Source: Macrotis lagotis (Eukaryota > Chordata > Mammalia > Peramelemorphia > Peramelidae). Taken from it: DNA of 64,000 bases. The notes beneath the pieces were generated by a model that did not search any database, was not told the DNA's origin, and was given only the letters and a program-made list of their open reading frames with translations. Positions 21,042 through 36,000 of the stretch are shown here, one piece after another (the stretch's first letter is position 1; every line of letters starts with the position of its first letter). Where the stretch lies: assembly GCF_037893015.1 (NCBI RefSeq), contig NC_133660.1, positions 165,764,363-165,828,362 on the forward strand, written 5' to 3'. Made by a program: the position numbers and the translations under genes.

Positions 21042-24000
21042 CTGTAAAAAAGAGAGAAATTGAGTAGATTTTGCATAAATTCATTCAAGAGGATAGTAGA
21101 AAAAAATGCCAACACACCCCACCAGTACTTACATGCACCATCTTCATCATAGTTGCTAAGGTCAAGATTAATTGTTCTGCTAAACTCTAGCACATTGCAC
21201 CACTGATCTTTGTTTATAACTTTATATTTTGATTGCTGTTAAAAAAGGGAAAAAATGATAAGTGAAACATGGAAGAACTAGAAATTGTTTCAATCTCTAT
21301 ATTATAAAACTTTATGATATATATTAAAACCCAGGATTCAAACTGTAGATGTGCTAGTACTAAGTAAATAAGGATTGTGTAACAGAACAAAGGTGATATA
21401 TATGAATCCGACAGCTATTTTCATGACAAAAATATTACAAAAACTCTAAAGGAAAAAGAGTGGCAGATTTCTCTAACAATCATGATATGAGGGGTGAAAA
21501 ATCCCTAACCTCCAGACTTGAGGTTTTAGACAGTCACACATGAACATTTTAATCTCCTAAATAGATATAGCATGGTTTTTCCACCAAGACTTCAACTTTA
21601 AGTCAAGATGTAGCAAATCAATAGGTATTCACTATAATATAGGTATACTGTATTTCACTATTTTAGTTAATACAAGAAGATAAAATCCTTTCCCTTAAAA
21701 AAGAAAGTAGGGGCAGGCTAGATGGCACAGTGAATAGAGCACTGGCCCTGGAGTCAGGAGTACTTAAGTTCAAATCCAGCCTCAGACACTTAATAATTAC
21801 GTAGCTGTGTGTCCTTGGGCAAGTCACTTAACCCCATTGCCTAAAATAAACAAACAAACAAATAAATATATGAAAGTAAAAATAGGGACATACAAATCAA
21901 AATAAAACAACCACTAAACATAATCTTAAGGGCACAAGTTTTAAACTATAGGGAAAGGCTCATATTCTAGATTTATTTCCACACAGTATCACAATGCCTA
22001 AATTACTAATACAAGTCATGAAGACAATAATCAGTATATAAACTGGCCACTAAAATCAGGGAGACCCATAAGCCACCAAAATGCATAAATAATAGGCAGA
22101 GAAAAGTATACAAATTTTGTATACAACATAAGGATGACTGTTGCTACTGTGTGATTTTAAGAGAAAAACAAAACAAAACACACTAATTTGTATTAACTTT
22201 CTACCTACCCTCCCTGCCCTCAGCAACAACAACAACAACAACAAAGTTCAAAGCAGAAAATTAAACAACATGTTTACTTATGCCAGTTAAGGTAACTTTG
22301 AAAGGTAAGGCATGATAAACAAAAACCCATGCTCATGAACAATATGAACTTTACACAGTTTGTCCTTATCCAAGGTCTTCTTTAAAACTGTGTAGAGCCT
22401 CTTCAGTTCCTAAAGAGTATAACACTCCTCACTGACAACTGCTCCAACAGTTTTCATAGTGGCAATAATTTCCTTTACAGGATAATCAACTGCTAGTTAA
22501 TATTCTATAGAAAAGCCAATTGAGCATAATAATTTTCTTTTTGCTACTAGCTAGTATTTTGAAAGAAAAATGAGTGTCAAAAAGCTTTACCTGGGTCCCA
22601 AGGCTAGGAAGGAACTTTACCTCAATAAAGTTATATTAACAAACAATATACTAAACTGAGGACTTTTTGGTGATTAGTTTGAAGTTCCAGGTTTTATGAG
22701 CATAAGCAATACTTCAGAGAAACTACAATTTTGATGATACATATTCTCCCTCAAAATACAAAGTACAGACTATCCATGTTTTAAATGAGTCTCTAGTCTC
22801 TCACCTCCCAAATGTCTTTCACAAGAGGTTTGTCCAATATGTTATGGGCCAGCCTTCCTCTTGAACTCTTTGACATTACATGTTTAGTAATTCAGTAACA
22901 AGGGAAAGACTTTCTGTTATTCCTTGCTTTTGATACATTACCAAGAAATATATTTCTCTGAAATTTTTATTTATGCCACTTGTAATACTGATCATCTGTC
23001 TTCCACTAGGTCTGGTAATTTCTAATCTCTAGTTAGTTATATATAGCATCTCCAGACTATAGGTGTTAAAATTATGGGGTTTTGCTTTAACTTGGAGACA
23101 TAGATCATCTCTGACATTTCTCCAAGATACTGTACTGATTGATCATCTCAACGGGTGCATGTATATAGTAGGCAGTCACTAAACATTTAATAAATACCTA
23201 CTCTGTGCTAAGTACTAGGAAAAGAAAGAAAGAAAAAAAGGAAGGTAGGATGGGAAAAAAGATAGTCCTCACCCTCAAGGATCTTACAAAAGAATGGGAG
23301 AAAAGAAGAAGAATCTGAAAAAGGAGGCAGGAGAAGAAAGGGTTGGGGCCTCCTACTATGGAGCTGGGGGGGGCAGTACTCTTGCTTCATCCTCTTCATC
23401 CTCTCCATTAGAGGGGGAAGGGCACAGAGCTCAGTCATTCTGCAGGTTTAAAGATTTCAGAGGCAATTCTAGTGGAGCTCAATTAGGGACTTGTTTTTTT
23501 TTCTATGTGGAAAGTTAAGACTTATTGGGTGACAAAGGAAATATTCAAAATGGTGATTTTTTTTCATCCTAAGGAAATTCTAATTGAAAAAATTCTGCCA
23601 GAACAAAGTGACAAGCTCTCTGAAAGTTATGTTAAGTCTTAAGTATGATTCTTGGGAAAATGAGAAAATAAGCACCATGCCCTTAGTCCCTAAGCCCAGC
23701 AGTCAGCCAGAAGTTGGACTGGTCTCAGGTCTCACCAACTCGAGGTAGCCCTTTCTCCATGACATTATGCTATTTCTCCCCTAAAGGGTCTCCCTCCCAA
23801 GGTCCTGCAGTGCTCCACACTCTCATTGCCTCTTCCATCTAGACTCCAAACTGCTAATAACACCTCCAAACAGGAGCAAAACCTTTGGTGCCTGTGGATA
23901 TCTCTGTTTTATTCCTTCATTAATATAGATAATTAGAGAACCACTGAACAATTATTTTGTCGAGTTTATCATGAAATATTTTACCATCATAAAATGAACA

Positions 24001-27000
24001 TAGCAGTCAACTTTAAAGCTGCATTTTTGTTGTCTTTTCTTTCCAACAAGAATCAGTACAAATTATTTGTAATAACAAAAATACATGTTTATTTAATGCT
24101 TTAAGGTTTGCATAGCATTTTGCATGTATTTTTCATTTATATGTAAGCTAAAGCATAAGAATTTTCTTAAAGAATCAAACTTTCCACATTTCCAAGGAAA
24201 TTCTAGTGCATTTGTCCAAAAGAGGCATTAGTGAATAACAATCATTATAAAAGAAATGAATATATCAGCAATTTTTCTTGATCAAATAATTCTAATAAAA
24301 GGATTCATGAAAATATAAAATGAGTAAGTAAATTTAAAAAAAACTCAAAATAGCACTTTACAGTTTCATATGTGATACTTTTTATTACTGATTAAATCAC
24401 TAAATAATATTGAAGAATTTATTATTTTGAAATATGCATAAAAACAGTCTGTGTTTATGGGAAAAAAGTCTTCTTAAAAAGAATAGTTTTTTACTTCATG
24501 AATAAGTACCCAAAAATGGGGAAAACGGAGGAAAAAAGGAAAATGTCCTGATATAAAATAAAAACTGATTCCTGGTAAAAAAAAAAAGCTAATGGGATTT
24601 CATTTTGGCTATCACTACTGCTTTTCACCAAAAGACATTTCTATAGTCAATGGGTTAGAAATTACAATCAAACAATATTTTCATTTTAAAGGAGATTTTA
24701 AAATACTAGATGTTTTCAATCTTAAAAAATGTTTATTTACTTGATAACTAAAATGGTCAATTTTCTTAGGTCTCAGTAAAAAAAAGTACAGGTATACACA
24801 CACACACACATATAAAAACACTGATAGTAACACACTTTTTTGTCTAGAGGTTTGAGGTCAATGATGTAGGCAGTGGTATCAAATTCAAACAGAACTTTAC
24901 TAGTTTCATATTGACTTAGAAAACCACAAATTAACATTATCAAATATTATACTGTATTTTTATTTGTATTCTGGCAGTCCAGTTTTGAGGACAGCAGACA
25001 GGGAATTTGACACCCCTGCTGTAGGGAACTCCACCAACTGAGATCATCAGCAAGCAGACTGTGTAATTAATTCAGTGTCTTAGAACTTCTAGGGACACTA
25101 AGGACTTTCCTGAGGATTATACAGTAAACATATATCAGTTGCAGGGCTTTCTTTAAAGTTGGCTCTATCTAGCACTTCATGCTGTTTCTCTAGTAAATCA
25201 TAAACTGCTAATGTCTTAAGAATTTTGGTAAGCATACAGGCTGATCTAAAACAAAAAAAAAGAACAAAACAGCCACTGATTAATGAAATAGAAATTCAAT
25301 CAAGACTGCAAAAAAGGTAAATGTTAAATTTTTACTAAATAAACCTAAATAAAAGTAGAATTTCAAAAATTAGGGGAGACAGACCAAGGAAAAAGTATTA
25401 TTTCATAGTATTTTTGATGCATTATTACTATGAAACTTTTTTTAAAATTTATTTAAGGCAATGGGGTTAAGGTCACATAGCTAGGCAATCATTAAATGTC
25501 TGAAGTCACATTTGAACTCAGGTCCTCCTGACTCCAGAGCCAGTGCTCTATCCACAGCACCACCTAGCTGCCCCCTACTAGTAAACTTTTTTTTTGCAAG
25601 GCAGTGGGGTTAAGTGGCTTACCCAAGGTCACACATCTAGGTAATTATTAAGTGTCTGAGGCTGGATTTGAACCCAGGTAATCCTGACTCCAGGGCCAGT
25701 GCTCTATCCACTGTGCCACCTAGCTAACCCTACTAAGAAACTTTTTAAAAACTTAAAGCATGAATGAAATGAAGTACAAATATTGATGCTACATATATCA
25801 TAAGCACTAACTTAAAATATAGCAACAATATAATGAAATAAATTAAAGAAATAAAATACAATTGCTTTTTTAATAGGCAAATAAACATTTCACTCAATAG
25901 CATATATCTGTACCTCTAGGAATTGGTGGAATACTGGAAAAAGGGGCCAGGTTTTTCCTAACAAGAGTCCCAACATACATTTGGCAGTATTGATGTCTAG
26001 GCTTCGCTGGTCCTTTTCCTGTTTAATAGACAAAAACATGAAGGAGAAACTTAAAGAAATTTTCTAAATTCCAATAAACAATACTGTTTAATCTACCAAA
26101 AAAAAAGACTCATACAAACCCATGAATTATTCACTTATCACAAATATCACAAAAACCCATAGAAGATAATAAAGGTCAAGAAGAAGGAATTTGGGAAAAA
26201 AGAAATTAATATGGGAAAGTTGCATTTTCACAAGGGAATAAAAAACATGTACCTTTTAAACAATCAATCTAAAAAGCAAATTAATTACATTCACACTAGT
26301 AAACATTGCTATTTCATGAAAAGAAATTCACTCATCACAAGGTGATTAACTCTAATATGACACTTGCTTTACTTAAAAAATTAAAATATTGTAATATTTA
26401 CAGATAGATTTAAGTATTTCAAGACCTGCAACAGAGTTCTGTCATTTTTAAGAATGAATTTCCCTGAAGTCAAATTCACAACTTCACTAGCTATCTTTCT
26501 TCTAAACTACAGGACCAAATACATCCTAGCATAATAATTTTATATCTCTGAGGATTTTCTTCAACAAGAGAATTGCATATATTCACTTTCTGGAAAAGTT
26601 GAATCTCCCTCTCTCTCTCATACATACACATATATATATATATATATACACATATACATATATTCACACCTCTTCAAATAATTTTTTTTAGTTATATGCA
26701 ACCACACATACTTTTATAAGAGATGACCATCAGAAATAGATTGCTACGATTCATTGAGAAAACCTAAAAAGAGGCAGCACATAAACTTAGATATAAAAAG
26801 ACAATTTGGTGGTTCTTCATTATAATTTTGTCAAATGATTATTTTTTTCACTTCTCTCCTTCACTCTGAAAAAAGTTACCTTCTTTAGAACCAAAACTAA
26901 AGAGTTCTTTAGAAACAGAACTGAGTATCAAGACTCTTTAAAATATTTGGCCAAAGTCACTATCCACCAAAGAATATGAATCATCATGAAATACTGTTCA

Positions 27001-30000
27001 GATGGGTAGACAATATAAGAAAACACTGAATTCTCTGCAAGAAATGGAAATTTACTGACTTTGGGTCTAGCTAAAAAAGGGTAGTGTTTACTGGCAATAC
27101 AAAATATATAGGATGCTACATTTAAAACAATTAACAAATTTTCTCGGATTTTAATGTATTTTATCTTAAAACATCTTGATAAGATAATGTGATTATTTCA
27201 AGTGATACTTACTCAAGTGTTCATCCATATGCAAATAACCAAAAAAGAAAAAAGACCACCTCCCTATTATACTGCCTTTAAAAGTTACAAACCCAACAAT
27301 TCAGAAATGTGTACAGTTCACTCAACAATTTCAAATAAAGAAGATGAAGGCACAACAGCTTGCTATTAAGAGAACCTACAACAGTTTTATTCCTTGGATT
27401 ACTACTCACTGTCATTTTTCTCACAGTGCATGGTATTATATACAAATAGATCAGGCAAGATATCTATATACACTCATCTCTATTAGTAGAAACTTGACTT
27501 AAGTACCATGATAGTTGGGATGACCCAAACCAAAAAGTTTCTATGCAAGCAGGTAGCCCAAGATATTAGTCAATATTTCACTGCTCATTGTACTTTGAAT
27601 CATCTTATTTAAGATGTCTACACAACAAAAGGGAAGAGTTTAGAAAAGTGCTCTAATGACTACCTCAATCCTAATCAAAATAGGTTCCTTTGTCACAAAG
27701 GGTAAGCTTCTAACTGCCTTGTACTCTCCAGACAAGTAGAATGCTACCTTCAATGCTAAAACAATCATTTATAGAACACCAAAAACTAGGCCACAACAAG
27801 AATGTCAGCTATTCAGCCATGACTGCACATGATCCAGAGAAACAGGTAGTCAATACTATGGCAAAATACCATTTCTAAAAGAATATATCATAATAAAGAG
27901 ATATTTGTAATCATTAATTTATCTTTTACTACTGACCCTGCCTTTAACACAAAGGTACCACCTAAAACAGGTCTTTTCAATTGTCTTCAGTCTATATGTC
28001 CCCATCATGATGGATACAATACTAGGATGACAAAAGGAAGATTATACAAGGACCTTGACAGACTATTTGCAACAATACTATCATCTGAGAAACTGTTGAT
28101 CATGAGAGATTTCAATACATGTATTTGGCAGTCATGCCAAAACATGAAGAAAAGTCATCCAACTCACAGGATTGGAAAGCTGAACAGCAACCACTTACTC
28201 CTGTTCTGCAAGCGTGCCAGACATCAGCTCGTAATCACTAACACCATCTTCTGCCTAGCAAACAAGAGAAAGACATTATGGATGCACTCAAGATCTAAAC
28301 AGTGGCATCTCACTGATTATAATTATCATATGTTAGTGGGACCTGGAGGAAATTAAGATTACAAAAGCTAAACATAAATTGATGACCACCTGATACACTA
28401 GAATCTAAAAGCATTATTTCTAATAAATCCCAAAAACAGAATCCAAACCATCCAATAAGCAGCTGTGACAACATAGTAGTATTGTGTCAGAGAATGGATT
28501 TCTGGTTGCAAAGACTGCTGTGTACAGCAAATCTCCCCAAGATGTCATCAACATGATTAGTCTAAGTCAACTGAACTGGTTTCCAAGAGAACACTCCTGA
28601 TGTTCAGAAATACTATTTGAAGAAAATTAAGTAAGACTGGCAACGCTACATTATATTATGTCTGAAGTACCTCAAGGTATGAAGCACAAATAAAGTTAAG
28701 ATACAGGCATAAGAAATCCAAGCAGAAGAAACCCAGAGTTATGGAATGATATATGGCAATCTAGAAGCTTTTGGAGTTCTCCAGTGGCCTTTAACTGCTA
28801 AAGAAGGGATATAATGCCCACTCCTCAAAAAAAAAAAAATCCACATACTTCCATAAACCAAACAAGCCCCCAAATGAGTCAGGATCTGAATGAATCTGAC
28901 TTAACTGAATAATTTCAGTTTTAAAAAATAGTAGTAAGAACTCAATGGGGTCTACAGAACCCAAAGGGTTGTTGCCTATTTAAAACACATAAAAATGTAA
29001 ATATTATAAGACATGGTTCATGCCTCAAATAAAAAGTAATGAAAAAAACAAAGTAACTCACTGACTATTCTGAGAAATTATAAATAAAATATAGGCAATA
29101 ATACATACTTAAAGCTAAAAAACTGGAACTACTTTTTCTCTCTGTTGTACTAGTCTATTTATTAGCTGCACTTCTGTTTATAGTAGTTCTATTTCAAAGC
29201 AAAATCCCTTCTTGATTAACCTTTTAAGACCTTCTGCTAATAATTTTAACATTCAAAGTTTACATTTTCTCTGACTCACAGGCCCTGACAATGAACTTAA
29301 GTTCTACATCTGATAAAGATACTTCTCCCTAAGTTAACAGATTTGGTAAAAATCTGTCTTTTTAATACCAAAAGGTATCCAGATATAAGCAACTACACTC
29401 TTTTTAGGGGAGAATGTACTTTTTTATTTTCCCCAAAAACCTTTGTATATGTATAAAAATTCTAGCAAGGAAGAAGATACTGAAAGGCTGGAGAGGCAGA
29501 CAGAAGGGATGTCCATGGAAGAAAAGGTGAGTCTTTAGCCTCAGGTTTTGGACATAATAAACAGAATCATGAACCAAAATATAAGCAATATTTTGCAAAG
29601 TTATGAAAAGAAAACTTTCTTAATGCTTGGTAATGGAAATCAAAATGCCACAAAGAACCAAGACTAGTCAAGGTTATTTAAAATATAGACACATAATAGA
29701 AAAGTTACAGAACATAAAGTTCTTAACCTCATTTGTCCGAGTAAAACATTTTAAAAGTGGAATGAAAAGCTCCCTAAGAATTCACCAAATCATCTAACTT
29801 AAAGAACTTTGTTTTATACAAAATTAAAACTGTGAACTATCAACAAAATACAACAAATGGACACCTAGAACTCTTTTTTGATAGCAATTATTTTTAAAAG
29901 TGCACTATAAAATTTTAACTATCATTTCATTAGGAAGAATGAGTTTATATCACCCTATAAATGAAAACTAAAGAAGCTTGCAGATAGAATCAAATTTCTG

Positions 30001-33000
30001 CAAGACCATTAAGATTATATTCTAATGCTTTCTTTAGAAAAGCTCCAGCTGATTTCTGCAAGACTTCATTCTCTGTATAAAATACGTTTAAAGATGATCA
30101 ATCTGAACTTTTTGCATACTAGGAGTCACTTCCTGAAAAAAAGGCACTGACAGAAAAACCAATTTTAGATTTTCAATCAATTTCAATGAGTTAACATGAT
30201 TTAATAACTTGCCCTCAAGAGCAAAGGGGGGAAAATCCATAACAAAGGAACTGTCTTTGTGTCCAATTCCTTCATTTCAGAAGCCAAGAGAGATGTTCAC
30301 AACTACTAAGTGATTGATCTGCCAAAGGTCATTCCACTGATTAAATGCAGAGCAAGGATTGGAACCCAGATCCTATCTGGCAAGGCTCATTCCATTTTGC
30401 TACCTTAAATTACTACAATGACTTGTATTTACTCAAGAGTATGTTATCAAACCTCATTTGAGAAAAGCAAGGAAAAAAGTTTTTCCCCACCTAAAAACTT
30501 CTGAAACCTACCAAAAAAAAAAAACACTTCACTAAATCAGAAATCAAAGATTAAATGCAAATTTAAATTGGGATGAAAGAATGGAATGGGATCAGTGAAC
30601 ACTTAACTCCTCTACCTCTCTCCCAACTCCCTCTGGTATTTCTTCTCCCCTACTTCTCCTATGTTAAGTTGTCAAGGTTCAAAAGTAATTAAGCTCCAAA
30701 CTTGAAACCAGAAAAGGAACTTCCAAAAGTAAACACCTTTTGTTCAATTAACAAATAATTTCTGTTTTCATTAGAAACAAACACACACAGCAATCTCTCT
30801 CAAAGCAATCTCTGAAGCTGTTAAATTTCAAGAATCTTAGGTATTATTCTACAGCCCAAACAACTTGACTGTTGAGTGTTGAATAAATTCATGTTGTATA
30901 ACAAATGAAAGTGAGAATCTAAAAAATAAAAATTACTAAAATTAACAGGTTCAGAGATCAAAAATCAAATGTTTATGCAATATTCCCTCCATTTACCTTC
31001 ACCCTACCTGTTCAACTCCTGTCCAACTAAAGAGAAAAAAAAAGAAAATTAATTAAATATAACAGTGATTTAAGAATAGAGGTTCTCTTTTCTCAAATTA
31101 GAATACAATCAAAATGGAGCATGACAGAATACATGAAGTGGCACTCCACAGAGAGGGCCACCTTAGCTTGCTCATGTTTAAAAGAAAGCTACACAACTTT
31201 GAGGGTGACAAGGTTCCTTCTGATTCTAAATCAGCTATTTAGAATTTATAAATATAAATCTGGAAACACAGAGATGTATCGAAAACTTCTTGCCCTCAAA
31301 GAATTTACAAACATTGACAAATATTAACAATGTAAAGAGAAACTTGTTAAGTTTCTAATTGTGGTAAAAATCAAAAGCCAAATGTTAGGAAGGGGAAAAC
31401 TTCTGATATAAAGAGCAGAGGAATACTCCACAGAGAAGCAAGTTGGACACTGGTGGGATAAGGTGAGAGAGCATTACAGATGAGTCCATGGCATGATCAG
31501 AGGACGGGTGGTAGGAAAGGGCAGGACCTGATCAAAGAATGGCATTGGGATTTAAAGGATGGAAGGACAGCCAATTGTGGAATATCTTGAATACTAGATC
31601 GAAGGTTTCTAACTTGACTCAGGGAAAATAGGATTTTGAAAGATTTTGGAGGGAAGGTGACATGATAAAACAATGTTATGGGAAGAGCAATATTCAAGTT
31701 ATATGCAATAAAGTATAAAGGAAGAACAGAATGATACACAAAAAACTAAAGTAATAATTAGTAGCCTATTGAAATAGTTCAGAAGAAACATAAAATTGGG
31801 CTGAATTATTATAGTGGTAGTGGAATTGGGAACAGATATACTGAGAAGAATCCACAATTCATTCTGAGTTTATGTGGGAAAGCAAGGAAAAAGAGAAAAA
31901 AATGACTCATTTTAATCCTGGGTAACTGGCAGAATAATTATACCCTTCAAATAAATACATACATACATACATACCTACATACACAGCACACACAAAAATG
32001 TCAGAATGAATACAAGTTGCAGATGGAGGGAAAAATAGTGCTCTCATACCAAAAGAACCACAAAGTAAGACAAAACCAAAAATACTTCACACATTTTAAA
32101 GATGTTTACTGATAAAAGAAATAGAGAATTTGGGAAGAAAATATCCCAGAAGAAAATATTTAATTCTACTAAGCTATCTAGCCCCTGATTTCTTAAATGT
32201 AAAAAAATGCTAGCAAGGAAACTCATTCTACTAAAAACAAATCAGTCACTATTATGGATCATTTTCTTTTTTTTGGGGGGGGGGTTTGCACGACAATGGG
32301 AGTGAAGTAACTTGCCCAAGTTCACACAGCTAGGTAATTTAATAGTGTTTGAGGCTGGATTTGAACTCAGGTCCTCATTACTCCAGGATTAGTGCTTTAT
32401 CCCAGGAGTCAATGTGAGTTTAAAGTGACTTGCTTAGGATCCCACTGTCAAGTATACATTAGAGACAGACCTTGAACAAGATCTGACTCCCATATTAAGG
32501 TCATATATAAGGTCAAAGTCAGTTCCTTCTCTGCTACACCAGGCTATACTTTCATTAATAAAATCAAACGTTTGAAGAAAAAATGCCCCCCCCAGTTATA
32601 TGAACTCTAAATAAATGATAAACACAAACACACACATATATATATATAACCCCTCTAGAATTAAAGGCTCCTAGAAAGAATGTGATACACCTAATAATGA
32701 CTTATTTGAAAGAGTATACTTATCCAAAGTCTTGGAAAACTATCTTTAAAAGTTTTAAGTGAGGCGCGGCTAGGTGGAGTAGTGGATAAAGCACCGGCCT
32801 TGGAGTCAGGAGTACCTGGGTTCAAATTCTGTCTCAGACACTTAATAATTACCTAGCTGTGTGGCCTTGGGCAAGCCACTTAACCCCATTTGCCTTGCAA
32901 AAACCTAAAAAAAAAGTTTTAAGTGAAAAGGAAGAGGAAAGGATAAAATTCTCATACTACAAATCCAGATATTTCAGGTAACAGTTACAATGTAGGAAAA

Positions 33001-36000
33001 ATAGCAGTTCAGATACCCAGAAAGCAAAGACACAGTAATAAAACTTCAGATACCCCAAATGCAAAAATATGGACTATAAAGCAAGGTAAACTAGAAATCT
33101 TACTCAAGGCAGTTAATTTTATCTCATAAATTTTACTAAGATGTAGTGGGATAAGAGAACTATTAAGTAGAATCTAACTCTGGAGGAGCATTATCTCATT
33201 AAAAATAAACAAGATTAAATTTTAAAGGGGTATGTGTGGCGGGGGGGGTGTTTCATTGCATATTAAGATATGTTCATGTGAGAAAACAGATAAGGATAAG
33301 GAGGGCACTCTCTAATAGAGAAGTCGGAGGATATAAACAGAAATTTCTCAAAAGATTTAAAAACTAATTAGTCATATGAAAGAATGTTCTGTATCATTAA
33401 TAAGAGAAATGCACATCAAAACAATCAAGTTTTTTACCTCACATTCTATAAATCAGCAAAGATAACAAAAGATCAGAAAAATCAAGGTTGGAGGGGTTGC
33501 AGAGACGGGTACACTAATGCACTGTTGATGGAGCTGTGAATTCACACAATCATTTCTAGAAAACAATTTCCATACCCTATGTCAGAGATTCAAAGTGAGA
33601 CATATATCACTCAACCCATCCTGCTCCATCATGGTGTAAATAAGAAAAAAAGAAAAGTTCCATAGAATCCAAACTATTTATAGTAGAATTTTTTGTGGTA
33701 GCAAAGAACTGAAAACAGTAGATGTACTGTGACTGGGGAATGACTGAACATTGTGGAATTTTAATGCAATGATTATTGTGCTATTAGAAATGATGAATAT
33801 GATCAGAGAAGCATTAAAGACTTACATAATCTAATGCAAAGTAAACAAAACCATGAAAACAAGAAACACAATGGTTATAACTATATAAAAGAACAGACAC
33901 CACAAAACAATCAAAATTAAATGATGTAAAATGATAAAGAACAAACCTGACCTCAAAGACTGAAGGCACACTGGAAAGGAGAGAAGGGCTTTGACTGCCA
34001 AACAGCTCAAATTTGTTCCTGGAGGTTAGTGAGAACTAATGGAATTTAATGAATTGGATTGGGGGATGGGGAGTGGTGAATCAATGAACAGGTTATTGCA
34101 ATGATGAAGATGCAAAGTGATGAGGGCTTGTACCAAAGATCACAAGCTTAGCAAAGAAGCATTATACAGTAGTGAGGGGATAGGTACTTCAATTTCCAAA
34201 CACTGTCTGGAGCTTTCTTTCCGACAAAAGCAGAAAAAATCTAATAATTTGTTGACTTGCATTAATAAAAATTTAATACTTCAAAAGGTGAAGGAACTAA
34301 TAAAGAGAAATTCTATTCTTTATGTGGTTCTTACCTACAAGGAATAATTGGATATTAAAAAGTACAAATGATGGGAGGCCTTGGAAAAATACTTTCTTCA
34401 TTTCAGTATTTATGATAGTGAAATAGAGGAAAGACTAATCTGATATGAACCCTAGATAATACATTTATACTACTGCCTAAATGGTCAAAATATAAAAGCA
34501 ATTGATCCTTAAAAGAAGAACTATAAATTATTAATAACAATATGAAAAATTTCTCCAAATCACTAATAAGAAGAAATGTAAATCAAACAACTCTTAGTGA
34601 TGGTGCATCTCTCACCTAGTAAGCTGAACAAGCTGAAAATATTCAGTATTGGAAAAGCTACATGATAATATGCTCTAGGTGGAGAGGCCAACTGGTTCAA
34701 CATTTCTAGAAATCTATTTGAAATTATTTAGTCAAAAATCTGACTAAAACCTTCGACCCAGAATAACCCCAAAGAGATCAAAGACAAAAAGGTCTTAACT
34801 GTACCCAAAATAATCATAGCAGGACAAACTGTGGTGAAAAAGAACTAGAATAAAGTAGGGGACCATCAAATGAAGAATGGTTAAACAAAGTATGGTACAT
34901 AAATGTAATGGATTGATGAACAGGAACATAAATAAAAAACATATTTATGCTAAGCTAAATTAAATGAGTTCCAGAAAAGGGCAATCAAGGTAGTGAAACT
35001 TCAAGTACATTTCATACACAGAACAATCAAAGGAATTTTGTTTTTGTTTTTGCAAGGCAGTGGGTTTAAGTGATTTGCCCAAGGTCACACTGTTAGGTAA
35101 TTATTAAATGTCTTAGACTGGATTTGAACTCAGGTCCTCCTGATTCCAGGGTCAGTACTCTATCCACTGTGCCACCTAGCTGCCCCAGTCAAAGGAATTA
35201 AAAATACTTAACAGAGATGAATTAACAAGAACATGATCACTGTCTTCAAATATCTGAAGAGAGATGACATTTATTCTGCTGTGCACCAGATAAAATGAAT
35301 AGTAATGAGTCTAAGTTACAAAGAGGCAAAAATTAAAGTTTACTATAATGAAAAATAAGAGCTATCCCAAAGTGAAATTGGCTGCTTCAGAAGATCAGGG
35401 TCAGTCTTTACTTGAAATCTTTAAAAAAAGAACCTAAATGATACTACACTGGTAGAGATGGCCTTCAAATGACCTTCTAACTTTGAGATTCTATAAAAGG
35501 CTAACTATATACTAATTATAATTCCAATTTATTGTAATAGTTTATTTTTGTCTTCTCCAAGCTATGACTTAACTGATTTTAGTACAAAATCAAAACTTCG
35601 TGAGAACTATATACCATAAACTCTGAATATGTAATAACTGATATAACAAGTTAATCTGCAAATATACCTTTCATGCAGTCCTAAATTTCTTAGTTGGGGA
35701 AAAAAAGATTAATAAATTAGTAACAAAGAAAAAAAGTTAAAGTAATTATTTGCTCCATATTTTTAGCTTTAAAAGATCATTGTAGGGAAGCAGCTAGGTA
35801 GCACAATGTATAGAACACCAGCCCTGGAGTCAGGAGTTCAAATCTGGTTTCAGACACTTGATATTTACTAGCTGTGTGACCTTGGCCAAATCACTTAACC
35901 CCAGTGCACCACACACAGCAAAACAAAAAGAACATTGTGTGTGGACATATTTTGCCTGACTTATTATGTATAATCTATATAAAATTGCAGGACATCTCAA

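Noticed and set aside
32762..32911. tRNA genes, suggested by A/B-box-like sequence
   Set aside because: The copy shares a SINE body and A-tail with about fifteen others, and has a target duplication; it is SINE, not tRNA.
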